A stretch of 64,000 bases of DNA, taken from Antedon mediterranea. Lineage: Eukaryota > Echinodermata > Crinoidea > Comatulida > Antedonidae. This document shows, in pieces, positions 1-12,529 of this stretch; positions within the stretch are counted from its first letter, which is position 1, and every line of letters starts with the position of its first letter. The position numbers and the translations under genes were made by a program. Location: the NCBI RefSeq assembly GCF_964355755.1, contig NC_092671.1:34053304-34117303 (forward strand). The letters run 5' to 3'. Under the pieces are notes generated by a model that saw only the letters and a list, made by a program, of their open reading frames with translations, ran no database searches and had not been told where the DNA came from.

Positions 1-583
1 CATAGATCTGATTTATAATAATTTTTAATGTTAAAACGTGTTTGATGGCTATATTATTTTCATATTAAATATAATTTTCGAAATTGTTATCATCAAACAA
101 ACAATAACATATTCAAAGAGCAAAACAATAAACATAACGTTTATCTTTTTTCTTTACATGTTAATATATAAAACTTGAAAGTATGCACTTTGCTAATATG
201 TCACTGTTTAAAATTTGTGAAGATTTCATCATAGTAAAATTTATGATTTAAGTTTGATATGTAATAATCAACTTGCATCGAGGGGATTCACGACATACCG
301 AATGAACGAGGATTCTTTCTTCGGATTTTCTTCAGCAGGTGCTCATATGGCTCGATGTGTAGTGCAACCGACTTTGGTATCAGAGGTACCGGGTTCAAAT
401 CTCATCACGGGAAAACAATTAAATAAAAGGATTTGTTTGGTTATTACACTGAAAGGGCAGTTTTAATTTTGAATAGGCTACTTTTTTGGAAAAGTCACAA
501 CTGAAAAGTACTTGAATGCGCAAGATATGTTTTGTTGCGGGTGGATAACCAAACTCGTCCTCAAGTGACGAGTTCAGATCTAG
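1..583 (+). mobile_element. Helitron-like element A (3' part, enters from outside the window)
   Basis: It ends with a hairpin AACTCGTC...GACGAGTT (about 551-573), a short spacer and CTAG at 580-583 followed by T. That is the Helitron 3' rule: stem-loop, then CTRR, inserted before T. It aligns with the last ~700 bp of the next element. It also holds a tRNA-like segment near 341-413. No Rep/helicase is encoded. Confidence 0.6.
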
Positions 584-630
584 TTAGGTTATATGCATGA
601 TATGCATATAACCTCTTGATTCTGTCAGAA

Positions 631-633
631 TCT

Positions 634-676
<43 letters not shown>

Positions 677-2078
677 TTCTTTCCTTAGCACTATTTGTCC
701 GTCAATTATCTTGGCATCGGTTTTATCTATCTAAGTCAATTTTTCAGAGTATATTCCTTATGGCCAGGAATCGATGTGGTTATGTTTTCACGGTGCGCAA
801 TCAAAAATTACGCGGTCTACGCGCGATTTAACAAAATCACGTTTGTAATCATATCTTCACAAACATGAATCACTTTTAAACAAAATTTGGTACTCATAAA
901 TTTCAGGTCATATTTCATCATATGGCAATACAATTACGTGCGTAGCGCATATAACGCATGCGTACGCGCGCTTAAAATGTTGAAAATTGTCAGAATTTAT
1001 TTTCGATGAAATTAGAGTACGTTTCAGGCAATTTTTAGCGTTTAAAAAATTGCCATGAGTGCGCAGATTTTTGCACGCGCACTGCGCGTCAAACGTTAAT
1101 GCGCACTGTTTGTGTCTGATTACTGTTGTATAACCTTACTTTAATAATATCATCATATTTTATTCACTTTTCAACGCGAAACAGCGTTATACGAGCACGT
1201 CAAAAGTGACGGGCTACGCACGTGTAAGTTAACAAAATGGTGAAAATATGCTAAATTTTAAAATTAAAATATATCGTTAGAATGCTCGGGAACACCTATT
1301 TTTTATTTAATTTTCTTGAAGTGTATGTATCATATGTATGATTTATTATGAAATTAGAAGAACAAAAGTTGATTAAGTCATCATTAATGGCATATTAAAT
1401 TTAACAAAATTAATTTCGACAATCAAACAAATTATAACATTTTCTTAGGCCAAAATAACAAACTTAACGTTAACTTTCTTCCTTAAGAAGTTCATATATT
1501 AAAGTTAAAAGTATATAGTTTGACAGTGCATCATTTTTTTAAATTTTTAAAGATGTCATCATAGTAAAACATTATAATTCATTGCGGTATGTAATAATCT
1601 ATCTGCACCAAAGTGGTTACTGCATAGTAAATACACGGAGGAATTTTTCTCCAAGTTTTATTCAGTTGTGTATGGCTCGATGGTCTGTGCTCGTGTCAAT
1701 GGCATTCAAGGTACCGAGTTCGAGTCTCACCTTGGGAAACGAAATAAGATTTTTTTTTTATTATCCGTATTGTTCAAATTTATTTCTTAGTGTATAGATT
1801 ATACACATGATTTATAATGAAATCTAGATAAAAAGTTACTTTATGTCTTTTTTATTATGTAACAACAAATGCGGTTTATGACATTATACGCAGAGGGATC
1901 TTTGATCGGATTGTGATACCGGCTATGGTGTTCGCGTTAGCAAGGTCCTATCATATATTATAAATAATTAAAGATTCTGAGAAAATCAATCAATCAATAT
2001 ATCTTTTAAAAATCAACTATCTTTATTTAAATCAATGCATATAACCTATAATTCGTCATAGTGACGAATTAAATCTAG
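631..2078 (+). mobile_element. Helitron-like element B
   Basis: It starts at TCTTTATTTATT after an A, with an expanded (TTTA)n at 633-680. It ends with the perfect 9-bp hairpin AATTCGTCA-TAG-TGACGAATT (2050-2070), a spacer and CTAG (2075-2078). It carries internal CpG-rich words such as ACGCGGTCTACGCGCGATTT shared with repeats at 16.4, 34.8 and 50.7 kb. It is non-autonomous. Confidence 0.65.
633..680 (+). repeat. (TTTA)n microsatellite
   Basis: About eleven tandem TTTA units at the 5' end of Helitron-like element B. Element C has only two units at the same place, so the tract expanded after copying. Confidence 0.9.
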
Positions 2079-3490
2079 TTTATTTATTCTTTCCTTAGCA
2101 CTATTTTGTCCGTGCATTATCTTGGCATCAGTTTAATCTAGCTAAGTCAAGTTTTCAGAGTATATTCCTCATGGCCAGGAATCGATGTGGTTATATTTTC
2201 ACGATGCGTAATCAAAAATTACGCGGTCTACGCGCGATTTTACGAAATCACGTTTGTAATCATATCTTCACAAGCATGAATCACAATTAAACAAAATTTG
2301 GTACTCATAAATTTCAGGTCATATTTCATCATATGGCAATAAAATTACGTGCGTAGCGCATATAACGCTTGCGTACGCGCGCTTAAAATGTTCAAAATTG
2401 TCAAAATTTATTTTCGATGAAATTAGAGTACGTTTCAGGCAATTTTAAGCGTTTAAAAAAATGCCATGAGTGCGCAGATTTTTGCACGCGCACTGCGCGT
2501 TAAACGTTAATGCGCACTCTTTTTGCCCGATTTCTGTTTTACAATCTTTCTTTAATAATATCATCATATTTGATTCAGGTTTCAACTCGAAATTGCGTTA
2601 TACGAGCACGTCAAAAGTGACTGGCTACGCACGTATAAGTTAACAAAATGGTGAAAATATGCTAAATTTTAAAATTAATATATATCGTCAGAATGCAGGG
2701 GAACACCTATTTTTTATTTCATTTTCTTGAAGTGTATGTATCATATGTATGATTTATTATCAAATAAAGAGAACAAAAGTTGATTAAGTCATCATTAATT
2801 GCATATTAAATTTAAAAAAAATAATTTCGACAATCAAACAAATTATGACATTTTCTTAGGCCAAAATAACAAACTTAACATTAACTTTCTTCCTTCAAAA
2901 ATTCATATATTAAAGTTAAAAGTATGTAGTTTGACAGTGCATCATTTGTATACATTTTAAAGATGTCATCATAGTAAAAAAGTATAATTCATTTCGGTAT
3001 GTAATAATCTATTTGCATCAAAGTGGTTACTGCATAGTAAATACACGAAGGAATTTTTCTACAACTTTTAGTCAGTTGTGTACGGCTCGGTGGTCTGTGC
3101 TCGTGTCTATGGCATTCAAGGTACCGAGATCGAGTCTCACCTTGGGAAACGAAATAAGATTTTTTTTTATTATCCGTATTGTTTGTTCAAATTTATTTCT
3201 TAGTGTATAGATTATACACATGATTTATAATGAAATCTAGATAAAAATTAACTTATGTCTTTATTATTATGTAACAACAAATGTGGTTTATGACATTATA
3301 CGCATATGGATCTTTGATCGGATTGTGATACCGGCTATGGTGTTCGCGTTAGCAAGGTCCTATCATATATTATAAATAATTAAAGATTCTGAGAAAATCA
3401 ATCAATCAATATATCTTTTAAAAATCAATTATCTTTATTTAAATCAATGCATATAACCTATAATTCGTCATAGTGACGAATTAAATCTAG
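2079..3490 (+). mobile_element. Helitron-like element C, directly abutting B
   Basis: It begins at the base after the CTAG of B, with TTTATTTATTCTTTCC, and follows B along its whole length. It ends with the same hairpin (3462-3482) and CTAG (3487-3490), followed by T. Length is 1,412 bp. The zero-gap head-to-tail junction suggests a rolling-circle concatemer rather than independent insertion. Confidence 0.65.
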
Positions 3491-3724
3491 TTTTATATAA
3501 ATTCTCTTTCATTGATGACCCAATTAAATTAACAGCTATTCTATTAAGTTGATAGTTTTATTGTTATTTAGGCTTACTATAAACAGTGGTTAATGGCACT
3601 CTGTATAATAGGATAAACGTATACCTATCAATACAATACAGTAACAATGTATAATAACAAAGTTGTGTAAAAAAAAGAAAACTATTATCTATTGGGTCTC
3701 ATTGACTAGATAATTCTGCGGGGA

Positions 3725-3924
3725 CAACCTTATAATATTAAAAGGACATGGGCACTTTAGAGTGCCCCAAATGGTTGATGAAAGCTTGACAATATGTTTG
3801 TTCTATCACAAAAAACCAACAACAAATACCAAAAAACTGATAACAACATGAACAAAGACCAAGGAGGAAAGTGGCTGCCACACATATATAATGACCTGAT
3901 AGAAGCGAGACGGCCGGCCGGGGC
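3725..3924. other. Unclassified sequence hosting a long-TIR insertion
   Basis: A GC-richer stretch than its surroundings. It continues after the inserted element as GGACCCCTAAGGG... (5027 onward). The reading WLPHIYNDLIEARRPAG in one frame hints at a decayed LINE or gene fragment, but I cannot assign it. Confidence 0.3.
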
Positions 3925-5017
3925 GCGATTTTTTTTTTCGTACATAAGTTGGGGACCCCATCGTGAAACGTCACAAAATAAACATGAATAATTCATCAGT
4001 TAAATTTTCTTGTTCCGTGTGCACCCAAGCGTATAGCAACAAGAAGTGATTACACAAGTGCGGTACGATTCTAGGCCTATCTCCGCTGATTTCATAATAG
4101 AATAGCGGAGTTTTGTGTGTCTCTAAACCCCTGTATATTCTAGTAGTAGCTGTGTGGGTGTGTGTGACTTGTGTCTTTGGGCTATGTCCAATTACTACTT
4201 AGTTTAATGTTTTGCCTAGCTGTCGATTAGCCTCGACACATTTTGCATAGTGGACGTGTGTGTGAAGAAGAGTGCGCGAAGGCAATCACGTGAATTGACC
4301 TAGAATCCTATACTAGTCCTATTATTGTAGAAAGAATCGTATCGCAGTTGTTGTTCCGTGTGCACCCAAGCGTTCTTGGACATAGCCCAAAGAAAGCTTA
4401 GACCCACAAGAATAAAGAATGTGTATAATTTGTGTACTGTATTTTTTAAATTCTGCTATCAATTATCAAACAATATGCAATGTACTCAAAGGAACTTTAA
4501 AAATGCGCGTATATGAACACATGAGATGGGAAGATTTGACCCACGAGAATAAAAAAATGTATTTTTGTGTAATGTTTATTGTTTAATTTTGCTGACTTAT
4601 TACTCGGATTGTGTCATACCAAAGATAGTGTAACTATCTTTGGTCATACCTAACACACACACACACGTCACACACATCCACACAGCTACTACTAGAATAG
4701 ACATGGGTTTAGAGACTAATAATTAGGTCTAATAGTATCAATAGAAACTATAATTTTAACACGTAATTCTTTAGTAATAAATTATATTAAAAAACACCAT
4801 AAACTAAAGGCCGATTATTTCGACAATCCACACAAAACGCCGCTATTCTTCAACAGCGGAGATAGGCCTAGAATCGTACCGCACTTGTGTAATCACTTCT
4901 TGTTGCTATACGCTTGGGTGCACACGGAACAAGAAAATTTAACTGATGAATTATTCATGTTTATTTTGTGACGTTTCATGAGGGGGTCCCCAACTTATGT
5001 ACGAAAAAAAAAATCGC
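3925..5017. mobile_element. Non-autonomous long-TIR transposon M1 (Mutator-like by TSD length)
   Basis: Ends are GCGATTTTTTTTTT and its inverse. The inverted arms (about 3925-4090 and 4838-5017) are roughly 160-180 bp, and a 9-bp duplication GGCCGGGGC flanks it (3916-3924 and 5018-5026). It has an internal hairpin around 4618-4644 (ACCAAAGATAG...CTATCTTTGGT). No transposase is seen. Long TIRs plus a 9-bp duplication fit MULE-type elements, but other superfamilies are possible. Confidence 0.75.
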
Positions 5018-5026
5018 GGCCGGGGC

Positions 5027-6294
5027 GGACCCCTAAGGGTTTCACCCAGCGGTATTCAAGTAATAGCTCAGAGAGGGCGCATGTCACAACAACATCACGT
5101 GACTATGCCATGATCAGTGTCGGCAAATCAAGCTGACACCACTACCTTGAAAAAGTGCGATGCTAACGCACGAAATTTTTACCTTCACTAAAAGCGAAAA
5201 TTTAATTTCAAAAATATTTTGGGAAGGACATGATTTTTTCAATTTCATCCAAAAATGATTACATTCATTTATATCGTTTATTTAAACAAAAATTGATATT
5301 ATAACTTATGATTACGATTGTTATTTCTTCAGTGTAAATCAATCATTTTGGTATTTTTCCACGACAACCCCTATTAAGGGAGTAATTTCAGTTGTTGGTT
5401 TGTGTTTCCTGGATAGAAAACACCCATATTAAAGGAACACTTTGGTGGTCACGAAGGTATCCCTTTAATGGTGATTCTACTGTACTTTGTGAAGAAGCAA
5501 TGTAATCTAAAAATTAACCAAAATAGGCCTATACTTTTCAAAATACTGATGCTGATGTCCCATTTATATCAAAAAGTAAAACAATTATCAATAAAACAGA
5601 CGACATATTATATTAATTCATTGTTACATTTTTATTTCTTTGTAGTATAACAAAATGATAATCAATTATTAACTACTATGAAGTAAATGTTTTACTATTG
5701 TGTAGGCCTACGCATTATTATATTAAATTGTAAATCTGCATTATTTATGGGTTTTTTTTATCAATCAATGTTAACTTTATTCGGTTTTTTTTTATTATTA
5801 GTGTTTGTTCGGTGATTGTCTATCAAAGCAGATAGAATCATGTGTTAAACGATGAAGCAAAATATTCAGCTTGTCTAAAACAAAAGTCTTTTGCCTTAGA
5901 AAGATACCATTCGTTTTAATATAATTAATTAATCCAGTCTTTAGGACATGAAGACATACGTAATAAACAGCGTATACCATCTGTTCCTCTACGCATGATG
6001 TCATGCACATTCAAACCTATAAAAAGAAGGTGAATTTTTAATCGCCTGCAAGGCGACTCTACAGCTCACTATATCGGTTGGTAGGTCGGTCGGTTGGTCG
6101 GTTGGTCAGTAAACACTAACTTGAGCACGCGACTGCGGCTATGTATATGGCCTTGTTTTTTATTAAAATCTTAAACGAGCTACGAATCTATTCACATGCA
6201 ATAAGTGACCACAAGTGATCAAGGATGAGTTTTGTATTTTCGAACATAACATACACATAACGATGTGACATGTAGATCGATTTGTAAGGAATCA
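5027..6294. other. AT-rich interval without a recognisable gene
   Basis: Apart from a short CGGT-rich repeat at 6040-6165, I see only short chance frames and simple AT-rich sequence here. Confidence 0.5.
6040..6165 (+). repeat. CGCGACT-hairpin/GGTCGGTT repeat, short form
   Basis: It begins with the hairpin CGCCTGCAAGGCG, then CTCTACAGCTCACTAT, a run of GGTTGGTCGG units, AGTAAACACTAACTTGAGC, the word ACGCGACTGCGG and TATGTATATGGCCTTG. Related copies are at 13.8, 14.5, 16.4, 34.8, 45.9 and 50.7 kb. Confidence 0.65.
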
Positions 6295-7503
6295 TCTATA
6301 TATAAATTTACGTAAGGGCAAAATTCGGTAAATCGCGCCTTACTTTTAGAATTTTTACTCGATGGTATTTAAAGTTGGTTCGTACTTTCGGTACTGATTT
6401 TAACCACCTGATGTAACCCTGTTTACTAATTAAATTAAGTTAGATAATTAGTTATTGACTATTAAAACGATAGGTTCAACGATTTGCCCCAGATAGGGGT
6501 GTTTTCCGATCGTGGTATACACTGTTTAATGGATGTCCATCTTGAAAAATACCCGCCACAAAAATGCGAGGAGGCTTCGCATTTTCATATCTCCTCCTAC
6601 GATAATTGTTTTTAATAGCTGAAAACCGGTTGAACAGCTCGAGTACAGTATCATAATGTTGAAGACAGGCCGATTTTCTTAAAAAAATACTATTTTGATA
6701 GATTTAATATACGTTTATACAAATGTATTGATTTGCGATGAATGGAACATTCCAATCTCTGTGTCGTTCCACAAGTGTCTTTTCCCTCAGGCGTCGTAAA
6801 GGAAAGTAGTGTACTCATAACAGAAATTCGATCCATTTTTTTTTTTCAATCTGTGCTGCAGAGGTTGGATATAATTTTTTTTAAACGGATAATGAGCTAA
6901 CGTTTTCAGTCGCCGTAATTTAATATTTATTACAGATTAAATCGAATTTATGATTTGCACCGAATAGAGGTGGTTTTCACAAATTGTTTAACATTATATA
7001 TAAACATACGTCGTAGTGTATCGTTACATGTACTGTACTATTTCAATCGACTACGACGGTGATAGTTTCAACAAAGTATTACATCGCAATGTTTTACTGT
7101 GTTTAGTGGTATATTATTTGTAAAACATGTTAATTAATATTTCGTTACAAAATAAAGAATATATTTAAAAATTGTTCCTCTTTGCACCCATCCTCTTCCC
7201 CATCTCTCAACCATAATGTTACATACAAAACACAAATTAAGTTTGTTTAAATTTGACATAAACAATTGGTCTCATTTTGTGACAACTTTCTCTTTCGGAA
7301 GTAATTCCCAGTGTGCTAATTTTAGTTGAGTACATAAATCACAGTGTCTATTTAATCGTTCCTGTAAACGACATATATTATTGTCCTGCATTATTGTACA
7401 TTTGAAATCACCAGTTTTTTAACGCTGAAATTACTGTGTATTCGAGAACCATCTGTGGGCACGACCTAGATGGTACGCGAGCGAAGCGAGATGTAACATC
7501 TAG
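6295..7503 (+). mobile_element. Helitron-like element H1 (second family)
   Basis: The 5' end TCTATATATAAATTTACG follows an A; the 3' end CTAG (7500-7503) is followed by T. The subterminal hairpin is degenerate here (GATGGTACGC...GTAACATC). The 5' word matches the general Helitron TCTMTAYTA-type start. It has no coding capacity. Related copies are H2-H5. Confidence 0.75.
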
Positions 7504-9003
7504 TACATTAAATTCCCGCAAATAAATTTGCCTGGTGGAAAAGAGGATTTATATTAACACTAATTAGTTATTGTAATACTTGGTCTAATCAGAAAAAGAA
7601 TATTAAATAATATAATCATAAGTTTCAAAGCTTACAACATTACTGTATATTATGCCTATATAATATATATCGCTATTCTATTAAATCGTCTCCCGTTTTT
7701 TTTTTTCTTATTATATGAATTTCTTCGAAAACCATGGAAAACCTCAATTTTAATGAATGAAAAATAAATAAACATTTTATACCTAAATTTATTATTATTA
7801 TTTTGTATAACATTTTAGGCTATTAAATATGTTGTATTTGTTTCAATTCATTCATTGAAATTTCATTATTAATTGACAAATTACAAAAACATGAAAGTTA
7901 TTTTGTGTCCTCTTATAGAATTATGTTTTGTTGAGATACGATGTTTTGGTAAAATAGCGACGATATGCTTAGATTAATTAAAGTTTATTAAATGTTCTTA
8001 CGTGGTTGCTTGCCAATGTATTTCTCTTCGTCTGTGTAGAGAAAGAAAGGAAAATTAGCCGCCGCTTTCTATTATATAAACAGGTAAACCATTATTTAAT
8101 CTATGTATGACTTACATCTCTACTTCTTGAACTTCATATGTGAAATATGAAGCGAAATTTAAATTAACTTTCAAATACATTTTTCTTACACATTTTTCAT
8201 TTCCTTGTTGCAATATTGTAACAAGTATTTAAACAAATCATGGAGAAAATAGCGCATATTGTACCTACCAGTTTTGACAACTTTTTCTAGAAAAAAAAAT
8301 CAAAGAACTCATATAATAGCGATAGGCCTATATCAGTTATTTCCTAATTACTGAACCCAAAATGAGTTATAGAAAACTTAATAGGTAAATATTAGGAATG
8401 ATAATCAAAAAGAGTTATAGCCAATGAGCACATGTAGTAATCTATATCTGTGTATATTTGGATTTTAAATTAACATGCGTATTCATTATATTGTAAACAC
8501 ATTATAGTAAACGTATTAGTTATACAGTACTTTGTTGTCCTGAAAATGATGCGTTGGCAAATTGTGCGTTCAAAGTACACAGCAGTAAGACAATCAACAA
8601 CGAGGTTTGTAGGATGCTAAAACAGAATTATTAAAAGTGAATAGCAATCAAAAATTTAATTACGAATGGTATTGATTTAATAATAGTACTATTGAAATAA
8701 AATGTGGTTAGAAATTAGAAAACTTGAAATGTATTAGAGTACTATAGCAAAACAAAACCTAATTAAATACCACAACGTTTAATAGTATTAAATCCCTGTA
8801 ACAGCAACTATTCCGTGCCCCATGCAAGGGCTGACCCGTTGAATAGTTTACTAGTTCCTAACTAAAACACCTATTACTTATAATAAATACTAGTAAAAAC
8901 AGTAGATTGGAGAAATCATTCTACATCGATTATTAAAGTAAATAATGTATTAGTAACAGCATACGTACCGTGTAGATGCCATGATAATAATGTTTAAAAT
9001 GAA
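7504..9003. other. AT-rich intergenic sequence
   Basis: No gene recognised. The 8470-8640 part resembles 10100-10230 (AACATGCG-ATTCAT, AACGAGGTTT-AGGATGCTAAA), suggesting an old local duplication. Confidence 0.45.
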
Positions 9004-9339
9004 ATAGAGAACGATGAGTTAGATTCAATAGTGCTGCTACAGTTTATAGAAAACGATGAGTTAGATTCAATAGTGCTGCTACAGTTTATAGAGAATGATG
9101 AGTTAGATTCAATAGTGCTGCTACAGTTTATAGAGAACGATGAGTTAGATTCAATAGTGCTGCTACAGTTTATAGAGAACGATGAGTTAGATTCAATAGT
9201 GCTGCTACAGTTTATAGAGAACGATGAGTTAGATTCAATAGTGCTGCTACAGTTTATAGAGAACGATGAGTTAGATTCAATAGTGCTGCTACAGTTTATA
9301 GAGAATGATGAGTTAGATTCAATAGTGCTGCTACAGTTT
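9004..9339 (+). repeat. 42-bp minisatellite, eight units
   Basis: Eight head-to-tail 42-bp units beginning ATAGAGAACGATGAG, with only one or two base differences between units. As 42 is divisible by 3, frames on both strands stay open and give artificial 14-residue repeats. It lies outside any gene. Confidence 0.95.
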
Positions 9340-10330
9340 ATATAGTGGCAATATAACAATTATAGTATAATAAACTTTTTTATTTGCATGTTAATAAAAC
9401 TATATTTTGCTTTGCTAAATAGTATAAAAATGGCATTGTTTTTAAATTATATATACAAATAAAATAATTATTAAAATTATTGTTTACATTAACAGGTGTT
9501 ATCATTTTTTGGATACTAAAAACGATGTTTTTATGGCATGAACTTTAAAATTCTGTGTAAACACAAATACAATTTACATTATAAAGAAAATACAATATTA
9601 TCAGCTGTTTGATCACAATGAAACAGCATGAGTGTAGTTTTGATCTTTAACTTTACAATAAAAATTAGTATAATATATTTATAAATTTAATCTTAATATA
9701 TTGATGCTAATTGATATTTTATGACAAATAACTCTCGTATGGTTTGCCTAGAATTTGGACGATAAGCATAACCATGGAAAATGTAACCATGGCATATAAC
9801 CAATAACCAATGAAAATATTTTCGTTTGCTTAAGGTTCTGTTTCTGCTGCATAGCGCCGTTTATTTAAAGAGTATAATTCTTATATTGACTGCATTCTTA
9901 TATTAAACTGATTACATAATATTTTTGCGAAATTGCGAAAAACAGGAAAGTTTTACACCCACACTACGTTACGACAAACACAGAACACAGTTTAAATTGA
10001 ATTTTTTACTTGCACTATAATAAAGCGAATCATTTGATCACTTAAAACTTATAATTTATAACTTATTAATTGTAATTTATTGCATTATTATTCTAATTTA
10101 GCATGCGCATTCATACACATATCTTATAATATGAAACTTGTTTGTACTCGGATCTCCTGATGATGTATTCAATGTACACATTAGTAACAAATAACGAGGT
10201 TTTCAGGATGCTAAAAACAGTGAAAAATCAGACATTAATACATACTAATATTAATGACTTTAATAATTATGGAAAAAATAATAATTATTTTTATATTTGA
10301 AGTAGCTAAGAAAATAATAATCTTTTAATC
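9340..10330. other. AT-rich intergenic sequence
   Basis: No gene or recognisable element beyond weak similarity of 10100-10230 to 8470-8640. Confidence 0.4.
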
Positions 10331-10500
10331 ATTCATGTATTGTCACGAATTTGGTGTTAATGTTGTACATAGTCTATTTTTGTAATTTTTTATTTTATTT
10401 TGGTTATATTGTTTGTCTGAAGAAACACACCCTTTGACGATAGTTGTCTTGTGCTCCCTTTTTATGTTTCACTAAAAGTACTAATAAATAAATAAATAAC
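10330..10500 (+). mobile_element. Probable retroposon 3' tail
   Basis: A T-rich untranslated-looking stretch ends in tandem AATAAATAAATAAATAA, a LINE/SINE-style tail. No coding part is attached. Confidence 0.35.
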
Positions 10501-10764
10501 TATAATATAGAAAAAACAAAGTAGAGAAAAAGACAGACTGTATAGCTTCACTTGCACTACACTCGATGAAATTATATATTTCACCAAAATCACAGGAACA
10601 TGTTAACGGCTAAATCTTACCGTTGTTAGCAATTACAACCACACTACGTCACGCCATGGAGAATAATGTACATCATGGTAATGCCAAACACGGAAAATGT
10701 ACATTTATGATAAGCTATGCCCGATACATCTGTTAATACATTAATATTGATAGTCATTTTCTGT

Positions 10765-10985
10765 ATTATTCATTCATTCATTCAATCAATCTTTTATTTC
10801 GGAATCTCTGGTCCGTAGAAATTAAAATTACATATAAATAAAATAAAAATAAACAAGACTAATTAGGCCTGCTACTACTCATCTCAAGATGGAATTCCAC
10901 ATGGAGAGCATCTTTGACTTATATAAGACGTTGCCTATAATTGTTGACACTAAAACATTTTCACTTGAATTGAGTCTACTTATCA
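10765..10985 (-). mobile_element. Probable LINE 3' end in antisense
   Basis: It starts with ATTCATTCATTCAATCAATC, the complement of a short-repeat LINE tail, followed by TTTTATTTCGGAATCTC and a decayed 3' region that runs up to Helitron H2. Confidence 0.4.
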
Positions 10986-10992
10986 GGCCATA

Positions 10993-12299
10993 TCTATATA
11001 TAAATTTACGTAAGGGCAAAATTCGGTAAATCGCGCCTTACTTCTAGAATTTTTACTCGATGGTACATAAAGTTGGTTCTTACTTTCGGTACTGATTTTA
11101 ACCACCTGATGTAACCCTGTTTACTAATCAAATTATGTTAGATAATTAGTTATTGACGATTAAAACGAGTTTATGTTCAACGATTTGCCCCAAATAGGGT
11201 GTTTTCCGATCGTGGTATACACTGTCTAATGGATGTCCATCTTGAAAAATACCCGCAACATAAATGCGAAGAGGCTTCGCATTTTCCTATCTCCTCCTAC
11301 GATAATTGTTTTTAATAGCTCAAAACTGGTTGAACAGCTAGAGTACACCATCATAATGTTGAAGACAGGCCGATTTTCTTAAAAAAATACTATGTTGATA
11401 GATTTAATATACGATTATACAAATGTATTGATTTGCGATGAATGGAACATCCCAATCTCTCAGTCTGCCAGAGTTTGGTTTAACACAAGTAGGTAGATTT
11501 ATGAGCCCTTGGTTTAACACATACGGTAGGTAAATATATGGGCCCTTTGAGAATAAACTTGAGCAATACTGTAAATACCTATTAACTACTTTTGGTCCTC
11601 ATTTGAATCGAACATTTCTTACTGTGAATGTTCGTACTGTTGGATGTGATATAAAAATATATACAAATAAACGTTATTACTGAGATTGTGGATAGGCTCT
11701 ACTGTTAGATATATAACACATTATTATATACACATAAACTTTATACTGACAGTTCCTTCTCAACGTTTGTTTTAATTAATAATTACCAACAATATAAACG
11801 TCGTAGTGGTGTATCGTGACATGTACTTTAATATTTCAATCGATTATGACAGTGACAGTTTTAACAAAGTATTAAATCGCAAATGTTTTACTGTATTTAG
11901 AGATATATTATTTATAGGCGTATAAAACATGACAAAAATATTTCGTTACTGAGTGGATAAAGAATAATATATTTAAAAATTGTTCCTCTTTGTACCTATC
12001 CGCTTTCCCATCCCTCAACCCTAATGTTACATACAAAACACAAATTGGGTTTCTTTAAATGAGTCCAAATAAAAAATGTGGACTCATTTTGTGATAAGTT
12101 TCTCCTTCGGAAGTAATTCCCAGGGTGCTAATGTTAGTTGACTACATAAATCATCGTGTCTATTTATTCGTTTCTGTAAACGACAATTATAGTACAGTAT
12201 TATAGTCCTGCGGAACGTACATTTGAAATCGCCAGTTTTGTTACGCTGAAATTACTGTGTATTCGAGAACGAGCGAAGCGAGCGTACCGTGCCATCTAG
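10993..12299 (+). mobile_element. Helitron-like element H2
   Basis: It starts A|TCTATATATAAATTTACG and ends CTAG|T at 12296-12299. It is close to H3 along its length (shared CAGTCTGCCAGAGTTTGG and TACGGTAGGTAAATATATG). The left arm of the terminal hairpin is partly deleted. Non-autonomous. Confidence 0.8.
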
Positions 12300-12529
12300 T
12301 GTTATACAATTCATAAAAGTAAGGAATTCTACATTCCGTAAACATAAAAACGTATCATTATAGATAGATGAGTGGAAATAGACTTTTTAGTCAAACAAAT
12401 TGCAATTGTTTTTCTTCTGAAACATGCTCAACTATATGTAGATATTATCATATCCAAAATCTACCCTGATCTGCCCATTATAAATTACCTAATTTGCATA
12501 AATTAAAAATGGCTGCCATTTGAAACTTT

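Noticed and set aside
631-3490. LTR retrotransposon pair
   Set aside because: The long direct copies have no gag/pol between them and abut directly. The ends are hairpin plus CTAG, not TG...CA, so Helitron concatemer fits better.
8994-9359. Open frames on both strands over the 42-bp repeat
   Set aside because: They arise because the repeat period is a multiple of three; there is no start context, splice signal or domain.
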